A stretch of 64,000 bases of DNA, taken from contig NZ_VZPP01000015.1 in the NCBI RefSeq assembly GCF_008801475.1, positions 62,001-126,000 of the forward strand. Reading direction: 5' to 3'. The stretch comes from Pseudomonas moorei (lineage in GTDB: Bacteria > Pseudomonadota > Gammaproteobacteria > Pseudomonadales > Pseudomonadaceae). A model generated the notes under the pieces. That model saw only the letters and a list, made by a program, of their open reading frames with translations. It searched no databases and was not told where the DNA came from. Position numbers and translations under genes: made by a program. Of this stretch, positions 8,415-17,161 are shown in pieces; position 1 is the first letter of the stretch; every line of letters begins with the position of its first letter.

Positions 8415-9566
8415 ATGGCACAGGCCTACATTGTTGATGCATTGCGCAGTCCCACCGGCAAGCGCAAAGGCGCCTTGAGCGAAGTTCACGCGATTGACCT
8501 GGGTGCCCATGTGCTCAAGGCGCTGGTAGAGCGCAATGTGATTCCCGCCGAGGACTACGACGACGTGATATTCGGTTGCGTCGACACCATCGGCTCCCAG
8601 GCGGGTGACATCGCCCGCACCAGTTGGCTGGCCGCCGGCTTGCCGCTGACGGTGCCCGGCACTACGGTGGATCGCCAGTGTGGTTCGTCGCAACAGGCGC
8701 TGCACTTCGCCGCGCAGGCGGTGATGAGCGGTACCCAGGATGTAGTCGCGGTGGGCGGGGTGCAGACCATGACCCAGATCCCGATTTCCTCGGCGATGCT
8801 GGCCGGTCAACCTCTGGGTTTTACAGACCCGTTCTCGGGGAGTGTTGGCTGGCGCGCGCGGTTTGGCCAGCAGCCAGTGAACCAGTTCTACGCCGCCCAA
8901 CGCATTGCCGATCACTGGCAGATCAGCCGCGAGCAAATGGAAGCGTTTGCCCTGCAAAGCCACGAACGCGCACTGGCGGCCATTGCCAGTGGCCGGTTTG
9001 CCCGGGAAATCGTGACTTGCCAGGGGCTGTCGGTGGATCAAACCCCACGTCAGAGCAGCATGGCGAAGATGGCCGAATTGCAGCCCGTGGACCCACAGTT
9101 CCCGTCGATCACGGCTGCCGTATCGAGTCAGACCTGCGACGCCTCGGCGGCACTGCTGGTGGTCTCCGAGGCGGCGCTCAAACGCTACGACCTGACGCCA
9201 CGGGCGCGGATTCATCACTTGACAGTGCTCGGTGACGATCCGATCTGGCACCTCACCGCACCGATTGCGGCTACCCGCCGGGCCTTGGCCAGGAGCGGGC
9301 TGAGCATGGCCGACATCGACCGGGTCGAGATCAACGAAGCCTTTGCTTCGGTGGTCATGGCCTGGGCCAAGGAACTGGATTACGACCCGGCGCGCACCAA
9401 CGTCAATGGCGGTGCGATTGCCCTGGGCCATCCGTTGGGCGCTACCGGCGCACGACTGATGACCACGCTGCTGAACGAACTGGAATACAGCGGTGGTCGC
9501 TACGGCTTGCAAACCATGTGCGAAGGCGGTGGCCAGGCCAACGTGACCATCATCGAACGCCTGTAA
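8415..9566 (+). CDS. fadA6: FadA6-type thiolase
   Basis: The 383-aa thiolase has active Cys89 in 'DRQCGSSQQALHF', the 'NGGAIALGHPLGATGAR' histidine motif and 'TMCEGGGQANVTIIERL' at the end. The match to FadA6 as I recall it is close over the whole length, including 'QIPISSAM' and 'YGLQTMCEGGG'. FadA6 thiolytically cleaves the linear product of IpdAB in ring C/D degradation. Only 3 nt separate it from the previous gene. A 61-nt gap with no obvious terminator follows. Confidence 0.88.
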   Translation: MAQAYIVDALRSPTGKRKGALSEVHAIDLGAHVLKALVERNVIPAEDYDDVIFGCVDTIGSQAGDIARTSWLAAGLPLTVPGTTVDRQCGSSQQALHFAAQAVMSGTQDVVAVGGVQTMTQIPISSAMLAGQPLGFTDPFSGSVGWRARFGQQPVNQFYAAQRIADHWQISREQMEAFALQSHERALAAIASGRFAREIVTCQGLSVDQTPRQSSMAKMAELQPVDPQFPSITAAVSSQTCDASAALLVVSEAALKRYDLTPRARIHHLTVLGDDPIWHLTAPIAATRRALARSGLSMADIDRVEINEAFASVVMAWAKELDYDPARTNVNGGAIALGHPLGATGARLMTTLLNELEYSGGRYGLQTMCEGGGQANVTIIERL

Positions 9567-9627
9567 TTTTTTCATCCGGGCCGCCGCTTCCGGCGCGCGG
9601 CCATCCAACCTTTTCAAGGAGTCAAAC

Positions 9628-10506
9628 ATGGCTATGTGTGCAGATCGCACCGTGATCATCACCGGGGCCGGCGGCGGACTCGGTCGCGCCTACGCCCTGG
9701 CGTTCGCCGCGCAAGGAGCCAATGTGGTGGTCAACGATATCCGCGCCGAGGCTGCAGAAGACGTGGCGGGCGAGATTCGCGCCAACGGCGGCCAGGCCAT
9801 TGCCAACAGCGACGACATCACCACCCTGGACACCGCACAGCGCATCGTCGATGCGGCGTTGGCGGCATTCGGCGAAGTGCATGTGCTGATCAATAACGCC
9901 GGAATATTGCGCGACCGCATGTTTATCAGCCTTAGTGAAGAAGACTGGGACATGGTCATGCGCGTCCACCTCAAGGGGCATTATTGCCTGGCCAACATCC
10001 TCGGTCGCCGCTGGCGTGACCTGGCCAAGGCAGGTACGCCGGTGGATGCCAGGATTATCAACACCAGTTCCGGCGCCGGCCTTCAGGGCTCGGTGGGGCA
10101 GTCGAATTATTCGGCGGCCAAAGGCGGCATCGCGTCGCTGACCCTGGTGCAAGCGGCGGAACTGGCCCGCTATGGTGTTACCGCCAACGCGCTGGCGCCG
10201 GCGGCACGGACCTCGATGACCGAGAGCGCCATGCCCGACATGGTGAAAAAGCCCGAGGACGGCAGCTTCGACGCCTGGGCCGCAGAAAACGTCGCGCCGT
10301 TGGTGGTATGGCTGGGTAGCTCGGCGTCGGCCCACGTCAGCGGGCAGATCTTCGAAAGCCAGGGCGGGCGAATCTCCCTGGGCGACGGCTGGCGCACGGG
10401 CATTACCTGCGACAAAGGCGCGTTGTGGCGGGTTGAAGAAATCGGTACGGCAGTGGATGCGATCCTCGCTCGAGCGCCCAAGGCGCAGAAAGTCTGGGGG
10501 ACTTGA
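9628..10506 (+). CDS. short-chain dehydrogenase/reductase (17-beta-HSD4-like)
   Basis: This 292-aa SDR has the NAD-binding motif 'TGAGGGLGRA' (residues 12-21), 'NNAGILRDRMF' (89-99) and the catalytic Ser147/148, Tyr161 and Lys165 in 'YSAAK'. The layout resembles the dehydrogenase domain of peroxisomal multifunctional enzyme 2 and the Rv3548c-type SDRs of actinobacterial steroid clusters. A role in oxidising a 3-hydroxyacyl-CoA intermediate is likely; the exact substrate is unknown. AAGGAG at 9615-9620 supports the start. Confidence 0.82.
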   Translation: MAMCADRTVIITGAGGGLGRAYALAFAAQGANVVVNDIRAEAAEDVAGEIRANGGQAIANSDDITTLDTAQRIVDAALAAFGEVHVLINNAGILRDRMFISLSEEDWDMVMRVHLKGHYCLANILGRRWRDLAKAGTPVDARIINTSSGAGLQGSVGQSNYSAAKGGIASLTLVQAAELARYGVTANALAPAARTSMTESAMPDMVKKPEDGSFDAWAAENVAPLVVWLGSSASAHVSGQIFESQGGRISLGDGWRTGITCDKGALWRVEEIGTAVDAILARAPKAQKVWGT

Positions 10507-10550
10507 GGCCCCCCGAGGCATACCTGGATTGGGACCGCCCACCCACACCC

Positions 10551-10574
10551 TGCAGGAGCGAGCCAGCTCCTGCA
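10551..10574. repeat. REP-like hairpin between SDR gene and ipdF
   Basis: A perfect inverted repeat with 9-nt arms, TGCAGGAGC at 10551-10559 and GCTCCTGCA at 10566-10574, with a 6-nt loop. It resembles the single REP palindromes scattered through Pseudomonas genomes. It sits in a 181-bp gap inside the operon, where it could stabilise upstream mRNA or attenuate downstream expression. Confidence 0.7.
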
Positions 10575-10687
10575 CAGGTACGGGTCCTCACCTTTCGTGG
10601 CTGGCCTTTCTACCCCATTTTGACGATGTGCCCGCGCAGCCCCCCCCGTACAACTACAGCGTATTGATTTCTTCGGAGGTAAACGCT

Positions 10688-11473
10688 GTGAAACAAGCCC
10701 CCCCTTATGTTCCCGGTCATCAATTGCTGGCCGGCAAGTCGGTATTGATTACCGCTGCCGCAGGTGTCGGTATCGGTTATTCGGCAGCCCGGCGCAGTGC
10801 CGAGGAGGGTTGCCGGGCACTGATGATTTCTGACGTGCATGCGCGTCGCCTGGAGGAGGCGGTGGAGCGTCTCAAGGCCGAGACCGGGTTAAAGGCGATT
10901 TTTGGCCAGCTGTGCAATGTCACTGTCGAAGGCGAAGTCCAGGCCCTGGTGGCTGCAGCCGAAGAGGCGCTGGGCGGGGTCGATGTGCTGATCAACAACG
11001 CGGGCCTGGGCGGCCAGAAGCGTGTGGTGGAAATGAGCGACGAAGAATGGCTACGGGTGCTGGATGTGACCTTGACCGGCACCTTCCGCATGACCCGGGC
11101 GATGCTGCCGCACATGCAGCGCCGTGGCGCCGGGGCCATCGTCAATAACGCCTCGGTGCTGGGTTGGCGGGCGCAGAAGGAACAGGCCCACTACGCCGCC
11201 GCCAAGGCCGGGGTAATGGCGCTGACGCGTTGCAGCGCATTGGAAGCCGCCGAGTTCGGCGTACGCATCAACGCGGTGTCGCCATCGATTGCCCTGCACG
11301 AGTTTCTCAAGAAAGCCTCCAGCGACGAATTGCTCGCCAGCCTCGCCGGACGCGAGGCGTTCGGGCGCGCCGCCGAAGTCTGGGAAGTGGCCAACGTGAT
11401 GATGTTCCTGGCCAGTGACTACGCCTCCTACATGGTTGGCGAAGTGCTGTCCGTCAGTTCGCAACAAGCTTGA
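10688..11473 (+). CDS. ipdF: IpdF-type 5-hydroxy-HIP/HIC-CoA dehydrogenase (SDR)
   Basis: The 261-aa SDR matches IpdF in length and in a long conserved stretch ('VNNASVLGWRAQ', 'HYAAAKAGVMALTRCSA', 'EYGVRINAVSPSIA'-like), as recalled from mycobacteria. Catalytic residues are Ser156, Tyr169 and Lys173, and the nucleotide motif is the variant 'TAAAGVGIG'. IpdF oxidises the ring C/D 5-hydroxyl group of the CoA thioester. The GTG at 10688 is preferred because GGAGGT lies 7 nt upstream (10675-10680). The frame is open much further upstream, but that would run through a REP hairpin and the end of the previous gene. Confidence 0.87.
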   Translation: MKQAPPYVPGHQLLAGKSVLITAAAGVGIGYSAARRSAEEGCRALMISDVHARRLEEAVERLKAETGLKAIFGQLCNVTVEGEVQALVAAAEEALGGVDVLINNAGLGGQKRVVEMSDEEWLRVLDVTLTGTFRMTRAMLPHMQRRGAGAIVNNASVLGWRAQKEQAHYAAAKAGVMALTRCSALEAAEFGVRINAVSPSIALHEFLKKASSDELLASLAGREAFGRAAEVWEVANVMMFLASDYASYMVGEVLSVSSQQA

Positions 11474-11483
11474 GGATGCATTC

Positions 11484-11954
11484 ATGAGTCACGTTTTCAG
11501 CACTGCTCAAGCGCTGCTTGCGGCCGAAGGCCTGGACTTGGGCCATACACAATGGCTGACCATCGACCAGCAACGCATCGATCTGTTCGCCGAAGCCACC
11601 AGCGATCACCAGTGGATTCATGTCGATCCGGTGCGTGCTGCCAGTGGTCCTTTCGGCGCCTGCATTGCCCACGGCTACCTGACCCAATCCCTGGCCAATC
11701 TGTTCATGCCGCAGTTGTTGATCCTCGAAAACATGGCCATGGGCGTCAATTACGGCAGTGACCGGGTGCGCTTCCCGGCGCCGGTCAAGGTCGATTCGCG
11801 GGTGCGCGGCAGCGGCCAGATCCTGCGCGCGGAACCATTGGGCGACGCCGTGCAACTGGTCGTGCGCATGACCATGGAAGTCGAGGGCCAGGCGCGCCCT
11901 GGCTGCGTGATCGACACCATTAGTCGCTACACCTTCAACCCCATTTCCGAGTGA
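11484..11954 (+). CDS. MaoC-like (R)-specific enoyl-CoA hydratase
   Basis: A 156-aa single hot-dog-fold protein with the hydratase-2 signature: 'SDHQWIHVDP' carries the catalytic Asp and His, followed by 'GPFGACIAHGYLTQSL'. Such proteins hydrate trans-2-enoyl-CoA to the R-3-hydroxy form. Its place between ipdF and a thiolase suggests a beta-oxidation step on the opened ring or on the side chain. The ATG at 11484 lies just after the ipdF stop with GAGG upstream. Confidence 0.83.
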   Translation: MSHVFSTAQALLAAEGLDLGHTQWLTIDQQRIDLFAEATSDHQWIHVDPVRAASGPFGACIAHGYLTQSLANLFMPQLLILENMAMGVNYGSDRVRFPAPVKVDSRVRGSGQILRAEPLGDAVQLVVRMTMEVEGQARPGCVIDTISRYTFNPISE

Positions 11955-11961
11955 GTTCCTC

Positions 11962-13170
11962 ATGGACCTGAATGAAGTCGTTATCGTCGCCACCGCCCGT
12001 ACCGCGCTGGCCAAATCGTTTCGCGGATCGTTCAACGATACCGAGGCCCCGGTGTTGGGTGGCCATGTGGTACGCGCAGTCGTCGAGCGTGCCGGCATCG
12101 AGCCTGAGGCTGTCGAGGATGTGATCATGGGTGCGGCGGTGCAGCAGGGCACCCAGGCCTACAATATCGGTCGGCTCTGCGCCTACACCGGTGGCTTGCC
12201 GGACAGCGTACCGGGCATGGCGCTGGACCGCATGTGCGCCTCGGGCCTGATGAGTATCGGCGTGGCAGCCAAGGGCATCATGACCGGGGAAATGAGCATC
12301 GCCATCGGCGGCGGCGTGGAATCCCTGTCGTTGACCCAGACCAGACACAAGAACAGCTACCGCGCCCAATCCGAAGCTGTGCTGGAGGTGATGCCCAGCG
12401 CCTATATCCCGATGATTGAAACCGCTGAAATCGTATCCCGCCGCTATGACATCAGCCGCGCCGCCCAGGATGAGTATTCATTGCAAAGCCAGCTGCGCAC
12501 TGCCGCCGCACAACGGGATGGCCTGTTCGATGAAGAAATTGTCGGCTTGAGCGTGGACAAACTATTGTTTGCCGCCGATGGCCAGCCCAATGGCCATGAG
12601 CGCGTGCAGGTCCTGCGTGACGAGTGCAACCGGCCCAATACCCGCCTCGAAGACCTTGCGGGATTGAAACCCGTATGGAAGGACGGCAAATGGATTGAGC
12701 AGGGTGAGTTCGTCACCGCTGGCAATGCCTCGCAGTTCTCTGACGGTGCCGCGGCCAGCTTGCTGATGAGTCGTGCCGAGGCCAGGCGTCGCGGCTTGAC
12801 TCCACTGGGCATTTACCGGGGCATTGCCGTGGGCGGCTGTGCACCGGAGGAAATGGGCATCGGCCCGGTGATCGCGATTCCCAAGCTGCTCAAGCGCTTT
12901 GGTCTGGGCGTTGCGGATATCGGTCTGTGGGAGATCAACGAGGCCTTCGCCAGCCAGGTGTTGCATTGCCGTGATGCGCTGAACATTCCGGCGGAGCGTC
13001 TGAACGTCAATGGCGGTGCAATTGCCATCGGTCACCCTTTCGGTATGTCTGGCGCGCGAATGGTGGGCCATGCGTTACTCGAAGGCCGGCGGCGTGGTGT
13101 GCGCTACGTGGTGATTGCCATGTGCATCGGTGGCGGCATGGGCGCCGCCGGTCTGTTCGAACTGCCATGA
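11962..13170 (+). CDS. acetyl-CoA C-acyltransferase (thiolase)
   Basis: The 402-aa thiolase II has acylated Cys92 in 'DRMCASGLMSIG', the histidine motif 'NGGAIAIGHPFGMSGARM' and a C-terminal 'MCIGGGMGAAGLFEL'. It differs from the FadA6-type thiolase earlier in the operon and probably handles a later or different chain length. It lies 7 nt after the maoC-like gene. A terminator-like hairpin follows at 13210-13230, making this the probable last gene of the operon. Confidence 0.85.
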   Translation: MDLNEVVIVATARTALAKSFRGSFNDTEAPVLGGHVVRAVVERAGIEPEAVEDVIMGAAVQQGTQAYNIGRLCAYTGGLPDSVPGMALDRMCASGLMSIGVAAKGIMTGEMSIAIGGGVESLSLTQTRHKNSYRAQSEAVLEVMPSAYIPMIETAEIVSRRYDISRAAQDEYSLQSQLRTAAAQRDGLFDEEIVGLSVDKLLFAADGQPNGHERVQVLRDECNRPNTRLEDLAGLKPVWKDGKWIEQGEFVTAGNASQFSDGAAASLLMSRAEARRRGLTPLGIYRGIAVGGCAPEEMGIGPVIAIPKLLKRFGLGVADIGLWEINEAFASQVLHCRDALNIPAERLNVNGGAIAIGHPFGMSGARMVGHALLEGRRRGVRYVVIAMCIGGGMGAAGLFELP

Positions 13171-13209
13171 GGCTGGCGGGGCGCCACCGCCGTCTTGTTT
13201 GAATCCATG

Positions 13210-13234
13210 AGGGCCCGTCAATCGGGCCCTTTGC
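13210..13234 (+). terminator. hairpin after the steroid operon
   Basis: AGGGCCCG, a 5-nt loop and CGGGCCCT form a strong stem at 13210-13230, followed by TTTG. It sits just before the regulator gene. The T run is short, so termination may be partial. Confidence 0.65.
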
Positions 13235-13246
13235 TGGAGAATGGTT

Positions 13247-14449
13247 ATGCAAAGTTGTATGCCCAATGCACAGGTCCTGGCGCAAATGGGCCTGGAGCTG
13301 GCCGAGTACGAACGGATCATTGGCAACATCTATGATTCGGCGATAGACACCCGCTGTATGAATGATGCGTTGCGCAAGTTGCGAGCCTTGTTCAAGGCCA
13401 ATTTCGTGACCTTGATTCTGCGGGTCCAGGATGAACCGCTGCTATCGCCGATGATGGTCGCGGGCGATATTGAACTCGGGGAGGGCGGTGTCAACCATTA
13501 CGCCTACTACGCCAAATCCACGCTCTTCGACGGCCTGCCCACCGACACGGTGTTCACGGTCGATGAGTTGATGAGCGAAGCCGAATGGAGCCAATCGGCG
13601 TTTTACCTGTTGTATTGCCAACCCTACGGTTGCTACCACATGCTCGGTGCCGATATCCGTATGCCTGATGGCGGCACGGTGCGTTTTCGGATCAATCGAC
13701 CGCAGGGACAGCCACCTTTCGGTGACATAGAGCGAGCCATGTGCGCCATGTTATTGCCGCATTTACGCCGGGCCTTGCACATGCATTCGCAGCTCGACCG
13801 CAGTGAGTCGCTGGGAAGCCTGTATTCGCAGACCATTAGCCGCCTCGCGGTGGCAACTATCGTGCTCGATGAAAACGGCAGTGTGGTGCAACTCAATCCT
13901 GTGGCCCGGGAGATTCTCGACAGCCAGGATGGCCTCAAGGTGGTGGGCGGTCGGCTGGAGGCCACTTACCCTAGTGACAATCGGGAATTGGCGCGCCTGG
14001 TGCGTAATGCCTTCCAGCGAGCCAGGGAGGGGGCGTGCAAGGGCGTGCAGGTGGCCGAGGCGACAGCGATCTCCCGTCCTTCAGGGCAGGTCAGTCTGGG
14101 CGTCGTGGTGGAGTTGATTCCGTCCCAGGAACTGCTCGAAGGCAGCGGTAAGCCCACAGTCGTGGTGTATGTGCGCGATGCGGTGAGCAAGTCGCTGGTG
14201 AGCACGGTGCTGACTTCGCAACTGTATAACTTGACCCCGGCGGAAACCGGCTTGGCCCTGGAGCTGGCCAACGGTCTGTCGCTGGAGGAAGCCTCTGAAC
14301 TCCTGAATATTCGTCGCAATACCGCACGAGCACACCTGCGCTCGATTTTTTCCAAGACCGGTGTGCGGCGCCAGACGGAGCTGGTGCGGATCATGCTCAA
14401 CAGTGTGGTTGCGCTGGGCGCGCCGCAGCCGGCAGCATCCCGGCTGTAA
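13247..14449 (+). CDS. LuxR-family transcriptional regulator (TesR-like)
   Basis: The 400-aa protein ends in a LuxR/GerE helix-turn-helix ('LTPAETGLALELANGLSLEE', 'ARAHLRSIFSKTGVRRQTEL', about residues 325-385). No response-regulator receiver domain or classic AHL-binding signature was recognised in the N-terminal 300 residues. This size and layout match LuxR-type regulators found with steroid genes in proteobacteria, such as TesR of Comamonas. GGAG at 13235-13238 favours ATG 13247 over 13241. It is the obvious candidate regulator of the surrounding operons. Confidence 0.82.
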   Translation: MQSCMPNAQVLAQMGLELAEYERIIGNIYDSAIDTRCMNDALRKLRALFKANFVTLILRVQDEPLLSPMMVAGDIELGEGGVNHYAYYAKSTLFDGLPTDTVFTVDELMSEAEWSQSAFYLLYCQPYGCYHMLGADIRMPDGGTVRFRINRPQGQPPFGDIERAMCAMLLPHLRRALHMHSQLDRSESLGSLYSQTISRLAVATIVLDENGSVVQLNPVAREILDSQDGLKVVGGRLEATYPSDNRELARLVRNAFQRAREGACKGVQVAEATAISRPSGQVSLGVVVELIPSQELLEGSGKPTVVVYVRDAVSKSLVSTVLTSQLYNLTPAETGLALELANGLSLEEASELLNIRRNTARAHLRSIFSKTGVRRQTELVRIMLNSVVALGAPQPAASRL

Positions 14450-14471
14450 TACGGTTTTGCGCAAAAATGCG

Positions 14472-14496
14472 TTAGTCCGTGCGGACGATGCTTGCG
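14472..14496 (+). promoter_or_regulatory. candidate operator A (TAGTCC-N4-GRAC-GATGCT)
   Basis: TAGTCC (14473-14478), four bases, GGAC, then GATGCTTGCG. The inner GTCC/GGAC pair forms a short dyad. The same elements with identical spacing occur before the Rieske gene at 15987-16006. It ends 54-58 nt before the DUF1329 start. Binding by the neighbouring LuxR protein is inferred. Confidence 0.5.
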
Positions 14497-14550
14497 GGCT
14501 CCTGACCTGTCGATACTGGGCAACCGTTGTCGAACCTAAGGAGAATAAAA

Positions 14551-15927
14551 ATGACCGGCAGTTATCAGTCCCCTGGCTGGGCCTTGGCGTTGTTATTGGG
14601 ATGCTGTGCCGTCGGCACGGTGAATGCTGCCCCGGAGGACGTCGCGCGCCTGGGCATGGACCTGACTTGCCTGGGTGCGGAAAAGGCCGGCAATGCTGAC
14701 GGCAGTATTCCAGCCTTCAGCGGCAAATGGCTGGGCGTACCGCCCCATGTTGATTTCAAGGGCACTGGCAACCATCCAGTGGACCCGTACCCTGACGAAA
14801 AACCGCTGTTCGTCATTACCGCGCAGAACGTCGCGCAATACAGCGACTACCTGTCCGACGGGCAAAAAGCCTTGTTCAAGCTGTACCCGACCACCTACAA
14901 AATGCCGGTCTATCCTACGCACCGGGATTTTCGGATGGACGACGCGGTCTGCAAAGCCACTCGCGAGAACGCCAGCATTGCGCGCCTGGTGGATGAAGGT
15001 GAAGGGGTGGTGGGCAAAACCGGTGGCACACCCTTTCCGGTGCCGCGCAGCGGCCTGGAATTGTTGAAGAATGCCTCGACCTTTACCTTGCGTGCCTGGA
15101 CCGAGGAGTACACATCCGACAACGCCTATGTGCTCAAGGACGGCAACATCAACTGGGGCCGCGTGCATTCGCGCAACCTGGCGCCGTCGCTGGAACCGGG
15201 CAAAATTGGCGATACCTCTGGCAACTCGTCGTTCTATCTCAACGAAACCCTGCTACCGCAGCGGGACAAGGGCGAGATCAATACCGGCACCGAGTTCTGG
15301 AATGACAAGACCGAACCACGCCAGGCCTGGCGTTACGATCCGGGCACACGACGTGTGCGTCAATCGCCGGGGTATGGATTCGACATGTCCTTCCCTGGCA
15401 GTGGTGGCTCGATCACCGTAGACGAGGTGCGCCTGTTCAATGGTTCGGGGCAGCGTTATGACTGGAAGATCGTCGGCAAGCGCGAGATGTTCATTCCCTA
15501 CGACACCTATCGCTTGCATGCGGCCAACCTCAAGTACGCCGATCTGTTGACCCCGGGCCACATCAACCCGGATGCCATGCGCTATGAGCGCCACCGGGTC
15601 TGGGAACTGGAAGGCACCCTCAAGCCGGGTTATCGCCATCTTTATGGCAAGCGCAAGTTGTACATAGATGAAGACACCTGGTTCCCGATGCTGGCCGACA
15701 ACTACGACAACCGTGGCGAGCTGTGGCGCACCTCGATGCTCAACTTTTTCTACGCCTATGAAACCCGGAGATTGCAAGCGGGCGTGGGTCTGTATCACGA
15801 CCTCAATGCCGGTAGCTATCTGGCGTTCAACCTGATCAACGAGCAGCGCAACGGCTACATGTTGAACAAGCCCGGATTCAATCCCAAGGATTTCGGCCCA
15901 GAGGCCGCTCGCCGCTTCGGCCAGTAA
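14551..15927 (+). CDS. DUF1329 secreted/outer-membrane protein
   Basis: The 458-aa protein begins with a clear signal peptide (hydrophobic 'WALALLLGCCAVGTVNA', predicted cleavage before APEDVARLG) and continues as a DUF1329 protein. The family is exported and often encoded with hydrophobic-substrate catabolic genes. Start ATG 14551 follows AAGGAG (14538-14543). The leader carries an AATAAAAA A-rich motif at the start codon, a possible Hfq/Crc site. It may help steroid uptake or envelope binding; this is inference. No DUF1302 partner is present in the window. Confidence 0.82.
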   Translation: MTGSYQSPGWALALLLGCCAVGTVNAAPEDVARLGMDLTCLGAEKAGNADGSIPAFSGKWLGVPPHVDFKGTGNHPVDPYPDEKPLFVITAQNVAQYSDYLSDGQKALFKLYPTTYKMPVYPTHRDFRMDDAVCKATRENASIARLVDEGEGVVGKTGGTPFPVPRSGLELLKNASTFTLRAWTEEYTSDNAYVLKDGNINWGRVHSRNLAPSLEPGKIGDTSGNSSFYLNETLLPQRDKGEINTGTEFWNDKTEPRQAWRYDPGTRRVRQSPGYGFDMSFPGSGGSITVDEVRLFNGSGQRYDWKIVGKREMFIPYDTYRLHAANLKYADLLTPGHINPDAMRYERHRVWELEGTLKPGYRHLYGKRKLYIDEDTWFPMLADNYDNRGELWRTSMLNFFYAYETRRLQAGVGLYHDLNAGSYLAFNLINEQRNGYMLNKPGFNPKDFGPEAARRFGQ

Positions 15928-15985
15928 CCGTGAAGCAGGGTGCCCATTGTGAAGGGGCGTGCGCTGAGAGTGGATCGCGTTTGAT

Positions 15986-16006
15986 CTAGTCCAATTGAAC
16001 GATGCT
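15986..16006 (+). promoter_or_regulatory. candidate operator B (TAGTCC-N4-GRAC-GATGCT)
   Basis: TAGTCC (15987-15992), AATT, GAAC, GATGCT (16001-16006): the same order and spacing as the element before the DUF1329 gene. It lies 98 nt before the Rieske oxygenase ATG and shows the gene has its own promoter region. Confidence 0.5.
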
Positions 16007-16103
16007 GTTCTTGCGCGGCTGCCCAATGATGTTCGACATGGGATCACCCTGTATTTCTTAGGGGTTTGACTGCCCCGAAGTCTGCAATCGAGGAACAATA
16101 ACA

Positions 16104-17144
16104 ATGACCAAACTCGCTGAAATCAACATCGAGAACGCCCAGCGTACCCACCGTTACGCGCGCGGCTGGCACTGCCTGGGCAATGCCGACGATTACCGTG
16201 ATGGCAAGCCCCATACCCTGGAGGTCTTTGGCTCCCGCCTGGTGGCCTTCGCCGACAGCCGGGGCGCCATCAGCATTCTGGATGCCTATTGCCCGCACAT
16301 GGGCGCCGACTTGTCCCAGGGCACGGTCGAGGGCGACAAGTTGGTGTGCCCGTTCCACCACTGGAAGTACGACACCGGCGGAAAATGCGTGGAGATCCCC
16401 TACTGCAAGCGCATTCCACCCAAGGCCAAGACCCGAAGCTGGTTGACCTGTGAGGAAAACAACCTGTTGTTCGTCTGGAACAACCCCGAAGGCCGTCCGC
16501 CGAAAGACGGCGTGGTGATTCCGCACCTGCCCGAGATGGACGATCCGGACTGGATTCATGACTGGAACATCGACACCATGCACATCGAAACCAACCCACG
16601 GGAGTTGGTCGATAACCTTGTGGATGCCCAGCATTTCGGGCCAGTACACGGTACGCCAACCAAGTACTTTGCCAACATCTTCGAAGGCCACATTGGCCAT
16701 CAGATTTTCCATGGTGATTCCGAGCGCCTGGGCGGTGACCTCATTGCGCCATCGGCCTACTACGGTCCGGCGACCCACTTCACGCAGATCAGCTCGATGT
16801 TCGGTGACGTACGCATCCACGCCATTCTGCTCAACAGCCATGTGCCGGTGACACCAAACAGCTTCGACTTGCGTTTTGGCTGCATGGTCAAGCGCGTGCC
16901 TGGCTGGACTGAAGAGCAAAACCTGGAGGTGGCCAGGGCTTATGTCCAGGGCAACCGCGATTCGTTCTATCAGGACGTGGTGATCTGGAAGCACAAGATC
17001 CGTATCGACAAGCCAGTGCTGGCCGAAACCGATGGCCCGGTCTATCAGCTACGCGAGTGGTACGAGCAGTTCTTCACCGATGAGGATGATGTACCCGCAT
17101 TCATGGCGCAGCGTCGCGAGTTCATTACCGTCGACGAACGCTGA
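16104..17144 (+). CDS. kshA: Rieske oxygenase, KshA-like 3-ketosteroid 9-alpha-hydroxylase component
   Basis: The 346-aa oxygenase has a Rieske [2Fe-2S] motif (Cys63, His65, Cys82, His85 in 'YCPHMGAD' and 'CPFHHW') and a mononuclear iron site with Asp174, His177, His182 and probably Asp291. The C-terminal 'YQLREWYEQFF' is typical of KshA, which 9-alpha-hydroxylates 3-ketosteroids and so triggers ring B opening. A KshB-type reductase is absent here. The leader 'AGGAACAATAACAATG' includes an AANAANAA motif over the Shine-Dalgarno region, a typical Crc/Hfq target layout. Confidence 0.85.
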   Translation: MTKLAEINIENAQRTHRYARGWHCLGNADDYRDGKPHTLEVFGSRLVAFADSRGAISILDAYCPHMGADLSQGTVEGDKLVCPFHHWKYDTGGKCVEIPYCKRIPPKAKTRSWLTCEENNLLFVWNNPEGRPPKDGVVIPHLPEMDDPDWIHDWNIDTMHIETNPRELVDNLVDAQHFGPVHGTPTKYFANIFEGHIGHQIFHGDSERLGGDLIAPSAYYGPATHFTQISSMFGDVRIHAILLNSHVPVTPNSFDLRFGCMVKRVPGWTEEQNLEVARAYVQGNRDSFYQDVVIWKHKIRIDKPVLAETDGPVYQLREWYEQFFTDEDDVPAFMAQRREFITVDER

Positions 17145-17161
17145 CAGGGGAAAAAGCGCGT

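Noticed and set aside
7686..9662. 658-codon minus-strand frame opposite the acyl-CoA dehydrogenase and fadA6
   Set aside because: Antisense shadow; protein is rich in His, Gln and Arg and matches no family I know.
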